From: Caballeronia megalochromosomata
Lineage (GTDB): Bacteria > Pseudomonadota > Gammaproteobacteria > Burkholderiales > Burkholderiaceae
Direction: 5' to 3'
DNA length: 56,840 nucleotides
Assembly: GCA_001580565.1 (NCBI GenBank)
Contig: LRBF01000254.1
Coordinates: 1-56,840 of the forward strand
The translations under genes and the position numbers were made by a program. Positions 34,500-43,438 of the stretch are shown here, piece after piece (within the stretch, counting starts at the first letter, position 1; each line of letters starts with the position of its first letter). Below the pieces are notes generated by a model. That model made no database searches. It worked only from the letters and a program-made list of their open reading frames with translations, and was not told the DNA's origin.

Positions 34500-35465
34500 C
34501 TAATTCTTCAGCGTGAGCGACAGCACCTTCACGACGAGATCCTTGTAGCTGATGCCGACCGCGCGCGCGGCCTTCGGCGGCAGCGAGTGATCGGTCATGC
34601 CGGGCGCCGTGTTCACTTCCAGAAAATACGGGTTGCCGTCCGAATCGAGCATGAAGTCGGCGCGGCCCCAGTCGGTGCAGCCGAGAATCTCGAACGCGCG
34701 CTTGGTCAGTTGCTTCATGCGCGTTTCTTCGGCATCGGTCAGGCCGCACGGAATCAGGTATTGCGTATCGTCGGCGACGTACTTCGCGTGATAGTCGTAG
34801 AACTCGCCCGCCGGCACGATCTTGATGACCGGCAGATCGAGATCGCCCGCGATGCAGCACGTGAATTCGCCGCCGCCCTCGATGCTCTTCTCGACGATCA
34901 CGATCTTGTCGAAGTTCGCCGCTTCGACGAGCGCGGGCACGAGCGTTTCCGCGCTCTTCACCTTGATGACCGCGACACTCGAGCCTTCGCTCGCCGGCTT
35001 CACGAAGAGCGGCAGCCCGAGCTTCGCGATGATGTCCTGCGCGCGCGCCGCGTAGTCTTCGCCGCGAAAGACGGTTTCGAACGGCGGCGTCGGAATGCCG
35101 GTCTGCTGCCACACGAGCTTCGTGCGCAGCTTGTCCATGCCGAGCGCCGAGCCGAGCACGCCGCTGCCCGTGTAACGGATGCCGTAAAAGTCGAGCGCGC
35201 CCTGCAGTTGCCCGTTCTCGCCATAGCCGCCATGCAGCGCGATGAACGCGCGCACGAAGCCTTGCGCCTTCAGATCCGAAAGCGGATGCCGGGCCGGATC
35301 GAACGGATGCGCGTCGATGCCCGCTTCGCGCAGCCCTTCGAGCACGAGGCGCCCGGAATTGAGCGAGACCTCGCGCTCGGCGGAATTGCCACCGAGCAGC
35401 ACCGCGACTTTGCCGAACACGGCCGGATCGATTTGATTCACTTGATTGCTCGTTACGTCTGTCAT
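34500..35465 (-). CDS. ddl: D-alanine-D-alanine ligase
   Basis: ATP-grasp ligase that makes D-Ala-D-Ala for the UDP-MurNAc pentapeptide. The 321-residue protein has VLLGGNSAEREVSL at the N-terminus, the ATP-binding central region and the metal-binding FLEVNTAPGMTDHS. The ATG at 35465 lies one base after the murC stop (TGAAATG). It is the dcw-linked DdlB type; a second ddl may exist elsewhere. Confidence 0.96.
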   Translation of the reverse strand: MTDVTSNQVNQIDPAVFGKVAVLLGGNSAEREVSLNSGRLVLEGLREAGIDAHPFDPARHPLSDLKAQGFVRAFIALHGGYGENGQLQGALDFYGIRYTGSGVLGSALGMDKLRTKLVWQQTGIPTPPFETVFRGEDYAARAQDIIAKLGLPLFVKPASEGSSVAVIKVKSAETLVPALVEAANFDKIVIVEKSIEGGGEFTCCIAGDLDLPVIKIVPAGEFYDYHAKYVADDTQYLIPCGLTDAEETRMKQLTKRAFEILGCTDWGRADFMLDSDGNPYFLEVNTAPGMTDHSLPPKAARAVGISYKDLVVKVLSLTLKN

Positions 35466-35466
35466 T

Positions 35467-36867
35467 TCAGTTCTGGCCGCTGGCCACATTGGCCAGCTTT
35501 CCACACACGCCGCCGATGGAACCCGCGCCCATCGTGATCACCACATCGCCGTTTCGCGCGATCGTCGTGACCGCGTCGGGCACTTCGTCGATCGTCTCCA
35601 CGAACACCGGCTCGACCTTGCCCGCGACGCGAATCGCACGCGCCAATGCGCGGCCGTCCGCAGCGACGATGGGCGCTTCGCCTGCGGCGTAGACATCGGT
35701 GAGCACGAGCGCATCGACTGTGGACAGCACTCGCACGAAATCCTCGAAGCAGTCGCGCGTGCGCGTATAGCGATGCGGCTGGAACGCAAGCACGAGACGC
35801 CGATCGGGAAACGCGCCGCGCGCCGCCGCGATCGTCGCGGCCATTTCCACCGGGTGATGGCCGTAGTCGTCGATCAGCGTGTACGCGCCTTCGCCGGTGC
35901 TCGCGTTCACTTCGCCATAACGCTGGAAGCGCCGGCCCACGCCGTTGAATTCGGCGAGCGCACGCTGGATATCGGCATCCGCGACTTCGAGTTCAGTCGC
36001 GATCGCAATTGCCGCGAGCGCGTTCTGCACGTTGTGCGTGCCCGGAAGGTTCAGCACGATGTCGATCGACGGCGCATCCGCGCGCAGCGTCGTGAAATGC
36101 ATGCGGCCGTCACGCGCCTCGACGTTCACCGCGCGCACTTCTGCTTCGGCGCCCAGGCCATAGCGGATGATCGGCTTCGACACGAACGGCAGGATCTCGC
36201 GCACGTTCGGATCGTCGACGCACAGCACCGCGATGCCGTAGAACGGCAAACGATGCGTGAACTCGATGAACGCCTGCTTCAGCCGCGCGAAGTCATGGCC
36301 GTAGGTGTCCATGTGATCGGCGTCGATGTTCGTGATGACTTCGATCACCGGGAAGAGATTCAGGAACGACGCGTCCGATTCATCCGCTTCCGCGACGATG
36401 AAATCGCCCGTGCCGAGCCGCGCGTTCGCGCCCGCGCTGTTCAGCCGCCCGCCGATCACGAAGGTCGGATCGAGCCCGCCCGCGGCGAGCACGCTTGCGA
36501 CGAGCGAAGTCGTCGTGGTCTTGCCGTGCGTGCCGGCGATCGCGATGCCCTGCTTCAGACGCATCAGTTCCGCGAGCATCACGGCGCGCGGCACGATCGG
36601 CACGCGCCGATGGCGCGCGGCGAGCACTTCGGGATTGTCCGCGCGCACGGCCGTCGACACGACGACCGCATTCGCGCCTTCGATGTTCTGCTCGTGATGG
36701 CCGATCTCGACGCGCGCGCCGAGCGCACGCAGCCGCTCGGTCACGGCGCCGTTCGCGAGGTCCGAGCCGCTCACGTGATAGCCGAGATTGAGCAGCACCT
36801 CTGCGATGCCGCTCATGCCTGCGCCGCCGATCCCGACGAAGTGAATATGCTTGACGATATGTTTCAT
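35467..36867 (-). CDS. murC: UDP-N-acetylmuramate-L-alanine ligase
   Basis: First Mur ligase: adds L-Ala to UDP-MurNAc. The 466-residue protein begins with the nucleotide-binding HFVGIGGAGMSGIAEVL and has the ATP loop GTHGKTTTTSLV, then the DDYGHHPVEM motif. Its ATG follows the murG stop with no gap (TAAATG). Confidence 0.97.
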   Translation of the reverse strand: MKHIVKHIHFVGIGGAGMSGIAEVLLNLGYHVSGSDLANGAVTERLRALGARVEIGHHEQNIEGANAVVVSTAVRADNPEVLAARHRRVPIVPRAVMLAELMRLKQGIAIAGTHGKTTTTSLVASVLAAGGLDPTFVIGGRLNSAGANARLGTGDFIVAEADESDASFLNLFPVIEVITNIDADHMDTYGHDFARLKQAFIEFTHRLPFYGIAVLCVDDPNVREILPFVSKPIIRYGLGAEAEVRAVNVEARDGRMHFTTLRADAPSIDIVLNLPGTHNVQNALAAIAIATELEVADADIQRALAEFNGVGRRFQRYGEVNASTGEGAYTLIDDYGHHPVEMAATIAAARGAFPDRRLVLAFQPHRYTRTRDCFEDFVRVLSTVDALVLTDVYAAGEAPIVAADGRALARAIRVAGKVEPVFVETIDEVPDAVTTIARNGDVVITMGAGSIGGVCGKLANVASGQN

Positions 36868-37986
36868 TTAATGTGCCTCCCGAGCTTGCGCGTTCACGCG
36901 CGCGCCGGCTACGTCGGCGCATATGCTCGCGACCTTTTCGGTCGCATCCGGTTTCGCGAGTGCGCGCGAACGCTCGGCCATCTCCGCGAGCGATGCGCGC
37001 GACTGTGCGCGCAACCAGTCGGCGAGCTTCTGCGCCGACAAATCGCGCTGTTGTATCAGTTCGGCCGCGCCGTTCTTCGCGAGAAATGCGCCGTTGGTCG
37101 TCTGGTGATCGTCGACGGCGAACGGGAACGGCACGAAGAGCGCGGCCACGCCGACCGCCGCGATCTCCGAGACCGTCATCGCGCCCGAACGGCAGATGAC
37201 GAGATCCGCCGATGCATACGCGAGCGCCATGTCTTCGATGAACGGCACGAGTTGCAGGTCGACGCCCTGCGCGAGGCCCGCTGCCGCGTAGTTCGCTTCC
37301 AGTGCTTCGATATGCTTCGCGCCCGCCTGATGCACGATGCGCGGACGCTCGTCCGGCGCAAGCAGCGCGAGCGCCTTCGGCACGGTTTCGTTCAATGCCG
37401 CCGCGCCCAGACTGCCGCCGACGACGAGCACGTTCAGGCGTCCGGAACGTGCGGCGTAGCGTTCTTTGGGTGGCAACGCGCGCGTTAGTTCCGCACGAAT
37501 CGGATTACCGGTCCATTCGGCATTCGGCAGAGCATTGGGGAACGCGACGAGCACGCGTTTCGCGAGATGCGCGAGCACCTTGTTTGCGAGGCCCGCGATC
37601 GAATTCTGTTCGTGCAGCACAAGCGGGCAGCCCGCGAGCTTCGTCATGATGCCCGCCGGAAACGTGATGTAGCCGCCCATGCCGAGCACGACATCCGGCT
37701 TCACGCGGCGCAGCGCGGCAAGGCTCTGCGAACAGGCGCGCAAGAGATTGACCGGCAGCATCAGCTTGGTCTTGATGCCTTTGCCGCGCACGCCGCCGAA
37801 GCGCACGTATTCCATCGGGATGCCATACTTCGGCACGAGCGTCGCTTCCATGCCGTTGGCGTTGCCGAGCCACACCACGCGCCAGCCGTGCGCCTGCATC
37901 CAGTGCGCGACCGCGAGCCCCGGGAACACATGGCCCCCGGTGCCTCCCGCCATGACCATCAAGGTGCGGTCGCGTTGCGCGGTCAT
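36868..37986 (-). CDS. murG: UDP-GlcNAc:undecaprenyl-PP-MurNAc-pentapeptide transferase MurG
   Basis: GT28 glycosyltransferase on the inner leaflet that turns lipid I into lipid II. The 372-residue protein starts with MVMAGGTGGHVFPGLAVA and has the acceptor-site GMGGY and the donor-site ADLVICRSGAMTVSE. The start at 37986 overlaps the ftsW stop by four bases. The open frame runs much further upstream, but that part is the shadow of ftsW. Confidence 0.96.
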   Translation of the reverse strand: MTAQRDRTLMVMAGGTGGHVFPGLAVAHWMQAHGWRVVWLGNANGMEATLVPKYGIPMEYVRFGGVRGKGIKTKLMLPVNLLRACSQSLAALRRVKPDVVLGMGGYITFPAGIMTKLAGCPLVLHEQNSIAGLANKVLAHLAKRVLVAFPNALPNAEWTGNPIRAELTRALPPKERYAARSGRLNVLVVGGSLGAAALNETVPKALALLAPDERPRIVHQAGAKHIEALEANYAAAGLAQGVDLQLVPFIEDMALAYASADLVICRSGAMTVSEIAAVGVAALFVPFPFAVDDHQTTNGAFLAKNGAAELIQQRDLSAQKLADWLRAQSRASLAEMAERSRALAKPDATEKVASICADVAGARVNAQAREAH

Positions 37987-39260
37987 ACCTTTCCTCCGCG
38001 CATGAGCACCCGGTTCTCGTAATCCACGCGCAGCAAAACAGCCAGCGCGACGCAGTTCAGCAAAATGCCCGAGCCACCATAGCTCACGAGCGGCAGCGTG
38101 AGACCCTTGGTCGGCAGGAGGCCGAGATTCACGCCCATGTTGATGAACGTCTGCGCGCCGAACCAGATGCCGACGCCCTTGGCCATCAGACCGGCGAAGG
38201 TCCGGTCGAGCGCGAGCGCCTGACGACCGATCTCGAACGCGCGGCGCACGATCCAGTAGAACAGCAGGATCACGCAGATCACGCCGACGAAACCGAGCTC
38301 CTCGCCGATCACCGCGAGAATGAAGTCGGTATGCGCTTCCGGAAGGTAGTTGAGCTTTTCGACGCTGCCGCCGAGACCGACGCCGAACCACTCGCCGCGT
38401 CCGAATGCGATCAGCGAGTGCGTCAACTGATACGCCTTGCCTTGCGCGTAACGGTCGTCCCACGGATCGAGGTAAGCGAAGATCCGCTCGCGACGCCACG
38501 GCGACGCCCACACGAGCAACGTGAACGTGCCGACCGCCGTCGCCACGAGTCCGCCGAACAGCTTGCCATTGACGCCGCCGAGGAACAGCACGCCCATCGC
38601 GATGGCGGCGATCACCATGAACGCGCCCATATCGGGTTCGAGCAGCAGAAGCGCGCCGACCGCGCCGACCGCGACCGCCATCGGCAGGAAGCCCTTGCCG
38701 AAGCTGTGCATGAATTCCTGCTTGCGCACGGTGTAGTTCGCGGCATAGATCGTCACCGCGAGCTTCATGATTTCCGACGGCTGCATGTTCGTGATGCCGA
38801 GCGGAATCCAGCGGCGCGCGCCGTTCACGCCCTTGCCGACGTGCGGAATCAGCACGATGACGAGCAGTACCAGCGAAATCAGGAAAAACTTCGGCGCGTA
38901 TTTTTCCCACGTCTTGATTGGGATCTTGAACGCGATGATCGCGCCGACGAGCGCCGTCGTGATCGAGATCAGGTGGCGCACGAGGAAGTGATAGTCGCGG
39001 TAGCTCGCGTACTTCGGCGAATCGGGCATCGCGATCGACGCCGAATACACCATCACGATGCCCAGACCGAGCAGCGAGATCATCACCCACAGCAGCGAAT
39101 AGTCGTAGTCGAGCATGCGCGAGCGCGCGGGGCGCACACCGTTGACCGCGCTCGAAATGCCGCCGCGCGTGCCGGAATTCGTGCGGCCAGCGAGCGAGTC
39201 GCTCGGCATTGCATTGCGCTGGCCGCTGAGTTTCGATCCGAAGCGTTCCGACCAGCTCAT
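37983..39260 (-). CDS. ftsW: Septal peptidoglycan polymerase FtsW
   Basis: SEDS-family polymerase that works with FtsI to build septal peptidoglycan. The 425-residue protein has about ten membrane segments after a cytosolic N-terminal tail of about 48 residues, and the SEDS motifs around LGITNMQPSEIMKL, LLLLEPDMG, EAHTDFILAVIGEELG and LPLVSYGGSG. The conserved catalytic Asp is expected in the LLEPDMG region. It overlaps murD and murG by four bases each. Confidence 0.95.
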   Translation of the reverse strand: MSWSERFGSKLSGQRNAMPSDSLAGRTNSGTRGGISSAVNGVRPARSRMLDYDYSLLWVMISLLGLGIVMVYSASIAMPDSPKYASYRDYHFLVRHLISITTALVGAIIAFKIPIKTWEKYAPKFFLISLVLLVIVLIPHVGKGVNGARRWIPLGITNMQPSEIMKLAVTIYAANYTVRKQEFMHSFGKGFLPMAVAVGAVGALLLLEPDMGAFMVIAAIAMGVLFLGGVNGKLFGGLVATAVGTFTLLVWASPWRRERIFAYLDPWDDRYAQGKAYQLTHSLIAFGRGEWFGVGLGGSVEKLNYLPEAHTDFILAVIGEELGFVGVICVILLFYWIVRRAFEIGRQALALDRTFAGLMAKGVGIWFGAQTFINMGVNLGLLPTKGLTLPLVSYGGSGILLNCVALAVLLRVDYENRVLMRGGKV

Positions 39261-40768
39261 AACATCACTCCCCGCGCGGCGGCGATTTCTTCGACCGCGC
39301 TGCGAAACACGTCAGCGCGATGTGCGTAGTTCCTGAACATGTCGAGGCTCGCGCACGCAGGCGAGAGCAGCACGGCGTCACCGGCTTCCGCGATGCGCGC
39401 GGCGGCGTTCGTCGCGGCTTCGAGCGTGGCGTGGTCTTCGAGCGCGACGCCCGTCGACGCCAGCGTTTCGCGAATGCGCGGCGCGTCGCGGCCGATCAGC
39501 ATGACCGCGCGCGCCCAGCGTGCGACCGGCGCTTCGAGCGGCGAAAAGTCCTGGCCCTTGCCGTCGCCGCCGGCGATCAGCACGATGCGTTGCGCGAGGC
39601 CATCGAGCGCGGCGACCGTCGCGCCGACGTTGGTGCCCTTGCTGTCGTCGACGTAATCGACGCCATCGATCTGCGCGATCACTTCCACGCGATGCGGCTC
39701 GCCGCGATACTCGCGCAGGCCGTGCAACAGCGCGGCGAGCGGCAGGCCGATCGCGCGCGTGAGCGCGAGCGCCGCGAGCGCGTTCGCCGCGTTGTGAAGA
39801 CCGCGGATACGCAGCGCGTCGACCGGCATCAGCCGCTTCGAGACGACGGTCGGCTCGGTGAATTCCTGCTTGCGGCGACGCGTCGGCGCGGGTTCGTCGG
39901 CGGCGTCCTGGTCGACGCCGAAGGCCAGCCACGCCATGCCGTTGTCGCGCAGCAGACCGTAGTCGCCGACATGACACGGCTCGTTCAGCCCGAACGTCAC
40001 GACGCGGTCCTGCGCGATATTCCTGGCGAGCGCCATCGTGCGGGCGTCGTCACGATTCAGCACGCGCGTCGTGCGCAGACCGAAGATGCGCCCCTTCGCG
40101 GCGGCATACGCGTCGAGGCCGCCGTGCCAGTCGAGATGATCCTGCGTGATGTTGAGCACCGCGGCCGCATCCGGTGCGAAGGTATGCGCGGTTTCCAGCT
40201 GGAAGCTCGATAGTTCGAGCACCCAGATATCCGGGAGCGCGGTTTGATCGACGGCTTCGGTCAGCTTGTCGAGCATCGACGGGCTGATGTTGCCCGCGAC
40301 CGCGACCGACTTGCCCGCGCGCTCGCACAACAGGCCGGTGAGCGCGGTCGTCGTGGTCTTGCCGTTCGTGCCGGTGATCGCGATGACCTTCGGCGCATAG
40401 CCGTTCACGCCGAGTCCGGCGAGCGCCTGCGCGAAAAGTTCGAGCTCGCCCCACACGGGAATGCCGCGTTCGTTCGCTGCGGCGATCAAGGGTGCAAGGT
40501 CCGGCGCGAGCGGCGACAGACCCGGGCTGATCGCGACGAGCTCGACGCCGTCATCGAGCAATGCAGGCGTGAATGCGCCGCCGATGAAATCCGCATCGAT
40601 CTTGTGGATCGCGAGCTCGGAAAGATTCGGCGGCGTTTCGCGCGTGTCGGCGATCTTCAGGCGGCAACCGTGCCTGGCGCACCAGCGCGCCATCGCCAGA
40701 CCGGATTCACCCAGTCCAAGCACAAGCACCATCGGACTTTGCCGACCGACAAACATCTCGCCAAACAT
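39257..40768 (-). CDS. murD: UDP-N-acetylmuramoyl-L-alanine-D-glutamate ligase
   Basis: Second Mur ligase, adding D-Glu. The 503-residue protein has VLGLGESGLAMARW at the N-terminus, the ATP loop GTNGKTTTTALTG and DSKGTNVGAT in the C-terminal domain. It is somewhat longer than E. coli MurD (438), with an insertion of charged residues around DQDAADEPAPTRRRKQEF. The start is the first ATG; two later Met are possible. It is 46 bases after mraY. Confidence 0.96.
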   Translation of the reverse strand: MFGEMFVGRQSPMVLVLGLGESGLAMARWCARHGCRLKIADTRETPPNLSELAIHKIDADFIGGAFTPALLDDGVELVAISPGLSPLAPDLAPLIAAANERGIPVWGELELFAQALAGLGVNGYAPKVIAITGTNGKTTTTALTGLLCERAGKSVAVAGNISPSMLDKLTEAVDQTALPDIWVLELSSFQLETAHTFAPDAAAVLNITQDHLDWHGGLDAYAAAKGRIFGLRTTRVLNRDDARTMALARNIAQDRVVTFGLNEPCHVGDYGLLRDNGMAWLAFGVDQDAADEPAPTRRRKQEFTEPTVVSKRLMPVDALRIRGLHNAANALAALALTRAIGLPLAALLHGLREYRGEPHRVEVIAQIDGVDYVDDSKGTNVGATVAALDGLAQRIVLIAGGDGKGQDFSPLEAPVARWARAVMLIGRDAPRIRETLASTGVALEDHATLEAATNAAARIAEAGDAVLLSPACASLDMFRNYAHRADVFRSAVEEIAAARGVML

Positions 40769-40814
40769 CGCTTTACCTTTCCCAAAAACCTGAAACCGCG
40801 AAACCGCAAAAAGA

Positions 40815-41984
40815 TCAACGCAACTTGAGCGTCGACAGACCGAACAGACAAAGCATCAACGTGATGATCCAGAAGCGCACGACCACTTGCGTCTCGGTCC
40901 AGCCCGACAACTCGTAGTGGTGATGCAGCGGCGCCATCTTGAAGAAACGGCGGCCTTCGCCATAGCGGCGCTTCGTGAACTTGAACCAGAAGACCTGCAG
41001 CATCACGGAGAGCGTCTCCGCGACGAACACGCCGCCCATGATGAACAACACCACTTCCTGACGGACGATCACCGCGATCGTGCCGAGCGCACCGCCGAGC
41101 GCGAGCGCGCCGACATCGCCCATGAAGACTTGCGCGGGGTGCGTGTTGTACCAGAGAAACGCGAGACCCGCGCCTCCCATTGCGGAACAAAAGATCAAAA
41201 GTTCGCCCGCGCCGGGAATGTGCGGAAACAGCAGATATTTCGAGTAGACCGAGCTGCCCATCACGTACGCGAACGCGCCGAGCGACGCGCCCACGAGCAC
41301 GACGGGCATGATGACGAGACCGTCGAGGCCATCGGTGAGATTCACCGCGTTGCTCGAACCGACGATCACGAAATACGTCATTGCGATGAAGCCCCACACG
41401 CCGAGCGGATAAGTGATCGACTTGAGGAACGGCAGCATCAGGTCGGCGCGCGCGGGCAGGCCCATCGACAGTCCGCTTTTCACCCACGCCATGAAGAGAT
41501 CGAACACGCGCGCGTTGTTCGCCTCCGAGACGCTGAACGCGAGATAAACGGCCGCGAAAATGCCGATCACCGATTGCCAGAAATACTTCTCGCGCGAAGA
41601 CATGCCGCGCGGGTCCTTGTGCACGACCTTGCGATAGTCATCCACCCAGCCGATCACGCCGTAGCCGAAGGTGACGAGCATCACGATCCACACGAAGCGG
41701 TTCGTGAGGTCGGCCCAGAGCAGCGTCGACACCGCGATGCCGATGAGAATCAGCACGCCGCCCATCGTCGGCGTACCGGATTTGACGAGGTGCGTCTGCG
41801 GACCGTCCTTGCGCACGGCCTGTCCGACCTTGAGCAAGGTCAGCTTGCGGATGACCCACGGGCCGCAAACGAGGCCGATCAAAAGCGCCGTCGCCGTGGC
41901 ACCCACGGCGCGGAACGTAATGTAGGTAAACACGCGCATGAAGCTGGCGTCATTCTGAAGCCATTGCGCGAGTGCGAGTAGCAT
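40815..41984 (-). CDS. mraY: Phospho-MurNAc-pentapeptide transferase MraY
   Basis: Inner-membrane enzyme that forms lipid I from UDP-MurNAc-pentapeptide and undecaprenyl phosphate. The 389-residue protein has about ten membrane segments and the conserved motifs KSGTPTMGG, NLTDGLDGL and FMGDVGALALGG, which carry the catalytic and magnesium-binding Asp. The C-terminal segment HHHYELSGW is typical. It lies 23 bases after murF. Confidence 0.97.
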   Translation of the reverse strand: MLLALAQWLQNDASFMRVFTYITFRAVGATATALLIGLVCGPWVIRKLTLLKVGQAVRKDGPQTHLVKSGTPTMGGVLILIGIAVSTLLWADLTNRFVWIVMLVTFGYGVIGWVDDYRKVVHKDPRGMSSREKYFWQSVIGIFAAVYLAFSVSEANNARVFDLFMAWVKSGLSMGLPARADLMLPFLKSITYPLGVWGFIAMTYFVIVGSSNAVNLTDGLDGLVIMPVVLVGASLGAFAYVMGSSVYSKYLLFPHIPGAGELLIFCSAMGGAGLAFLWYNTHPAQVFMGDVGALALGGALGTIAVIVRQEVVLFIMGGVFVAETLSVMLQVFWFKFTKRRYGEGRRFFKMAPLHHHYELSGWTETQVVVRFWIITLMLCLFGLSTLKLR

Positions 41985-42007
41985 GCTGGTCCTTCTCTTT
42001 CAGTGAA

Positions 42008-43438
42008 TCAATGTGCTGCGGGCGCATTGCCCGCAGCGGGTTGTTGTGGAGTCGTCAAGGCGTCCACCACACGCTCCATCTTCATGAAGCGCGAGCCTTT
42101 CGCGAGATACGTCGCCTTGTTGCCGTAACCTGCGGATTCGAGTGCCGCGACCATTTCGGTGACGTCACCGAAATGCTGCGCGGTTTGCTTCGATACTTTC
42201 GCGTTGAATGCGTTCACCGAATCGGCGCTGGCAGCGCCGAGCGCGAAAAGCGCATCGATGCCGCGCTCGGCCGCATACGCGCCGACTTCGCGATGAAACG
42301 CAGGTCCTTCCTCTCCGACTTCGCCCATGTCGCCCATCACGAGCACGCGGGGCGCTTCCTGCGATGCAAGCACGTCGATCGCGGCGCGCATCGAATCGGG
42401 ATTCGAGTTGTACGTGTCGTCGATGACGGTCGCGCCCGCAAGCGCGCCGAGGATCGCGCGCTTCACTTGCAGGCGGCCCTTCACTGGCTGAAACGCTTCG
42501 AGGCCGCGCCTGATCGCTTCGAGCGAAACGCCCGCAGCAAGCGCGGCGGCGGTCGCGGCCATCGCATTGCGCGCGTTGTGTTCGCCTAGCACGTTCAGGG
42601 CGACATCGAGCGCGCCTTGCGGCGTGTGCATGCGCACCGTCGTGCCTTCGAGCGTGCCGGTGACGGCCGCTTTCGATGCGTCGTCGGTCAGCGCGAAATC
42701 GATGATCGCGTTGTCCGTCGCAGCCGTGCGCCAGAAGACGGCGTATTGATCGTCGGCCGGAAACACGGCGGTCCCGGTTTCACCGAGCGCGTGAATCACC
42801 GATGCATGCTCGAGCGCGACCGCTTCGACCGTCGCCATGAATTCCTGATGCTCGCGCTGCGCGTTGTTGACGACGGCCACATCCGGCGCGGCGATCCTGC
42901 CGAGCACTTCCGTTTCGCCCGGGTGATTCATGCCGAGTTCGACGACTGCGAGCTTGTGCGATGCGTTCAGACGGAACAGCGTGAGCGGCAAACCGATGTC
43001 GTTGTTGAAGTTGCCGGCCGTCGCGAGACGCGCTTCCTCGCCGACCGCGGCCGCGAAGATCGACGCGATCATCTCCTTGACCGTCGTCTTGCCGTTGCTG
43101 CCCGTCACCGCGACGAGCGGCATCGTGAAGCGCTTGCGCCAGCCGTGCGCCAGCGCACCGAGCGCGGCGCGCGTGTCCTTTACCTTGATGACAGGAAGGG
43201 GCCAGGCATCAGCGTTGCTCGGGTCGCGTGACACGAGCGCCGCAGCCGCGCCGCTCTTCGCCACCTGACCCAGGAAATCATGCGCATCGAAGCGATCGCC
43301 CTTCACCGCGACGAACAGGTCACCGGCCTGAATGCCACGGCTGTCCGTGACGATGCGCCCGATGGCCACGTTTTCATCGCCCGTCAGGACGGCGCCGGGA
43401 ATCATCTCGGCGGCTTCGCGCAGCGTGAACATCGTCAT
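42008..43438 (-). CDS. murF: UDP-MurNAc-tripeptide-D-alanyl-D-alanine ligase
   Basis: Last cytosolic Mur ligase, adding D-Ala-D-Ala. The 476-residue protein has the ATP loop GSNGKTTVKEM and DDTYNSNPDSM. The ATG at 43438 overlaps the murE stop by four bases; an ATG two codons later is possible. A short Ala/Pro-rich tail ends the protein. Confidence 0.96.
   Translation of the reverse strand: MTMFTLREAAEMIPGAVLTGDENVAIGRIVTDSRGIQAGDLFVAVKGDRFDAHDFLGQVAKSGAAAALVSRDPSNADAWPLPVIKVKDTRAALGALAHGWRKRFTMPLVAVTGSNGKTTVKEMIASIFAAAVGEEARLATAGNFNNDIGLPLTLFRLNASHKLAVVELGMNHPGETEVLGRIAAPDVAVVNNAQREHQEFMATVEAVALEHASVIHALGETGTAVFPADDQYAVFWRTAATDNAIIDFALTDDASKAAVTGTLEGTTVRMHTPQGALDVALNVLGEHNARNAMAATAAALAAGVSLEAIRRGLEAFQPVKGRLQVKRAILGALAGATVIDDTYNSNPDSMRAAIDVLASQEAPRVLVMGDMGEVGEEGPAFHREVGAYAAERGIDALFALGAASADSVNAFNAKVSKQTAQHFGDVTEMVAALESAGYGNKATYLAKGSRFMKMERVVDALTTPQQPAAGNAPAAH

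Noticed and set aside
35446..37488. A 680-codon plus-strand frame opposite murC and murG
   Set aside because: Antisense shadow: His/Arg/Asp-rich, no domain, no ribosome site.
37987..39090. MurG as a 740-residue fusion protein
   Set aside because: The added part is another frame of ftsW; the true start overlaps the ftsW stop.
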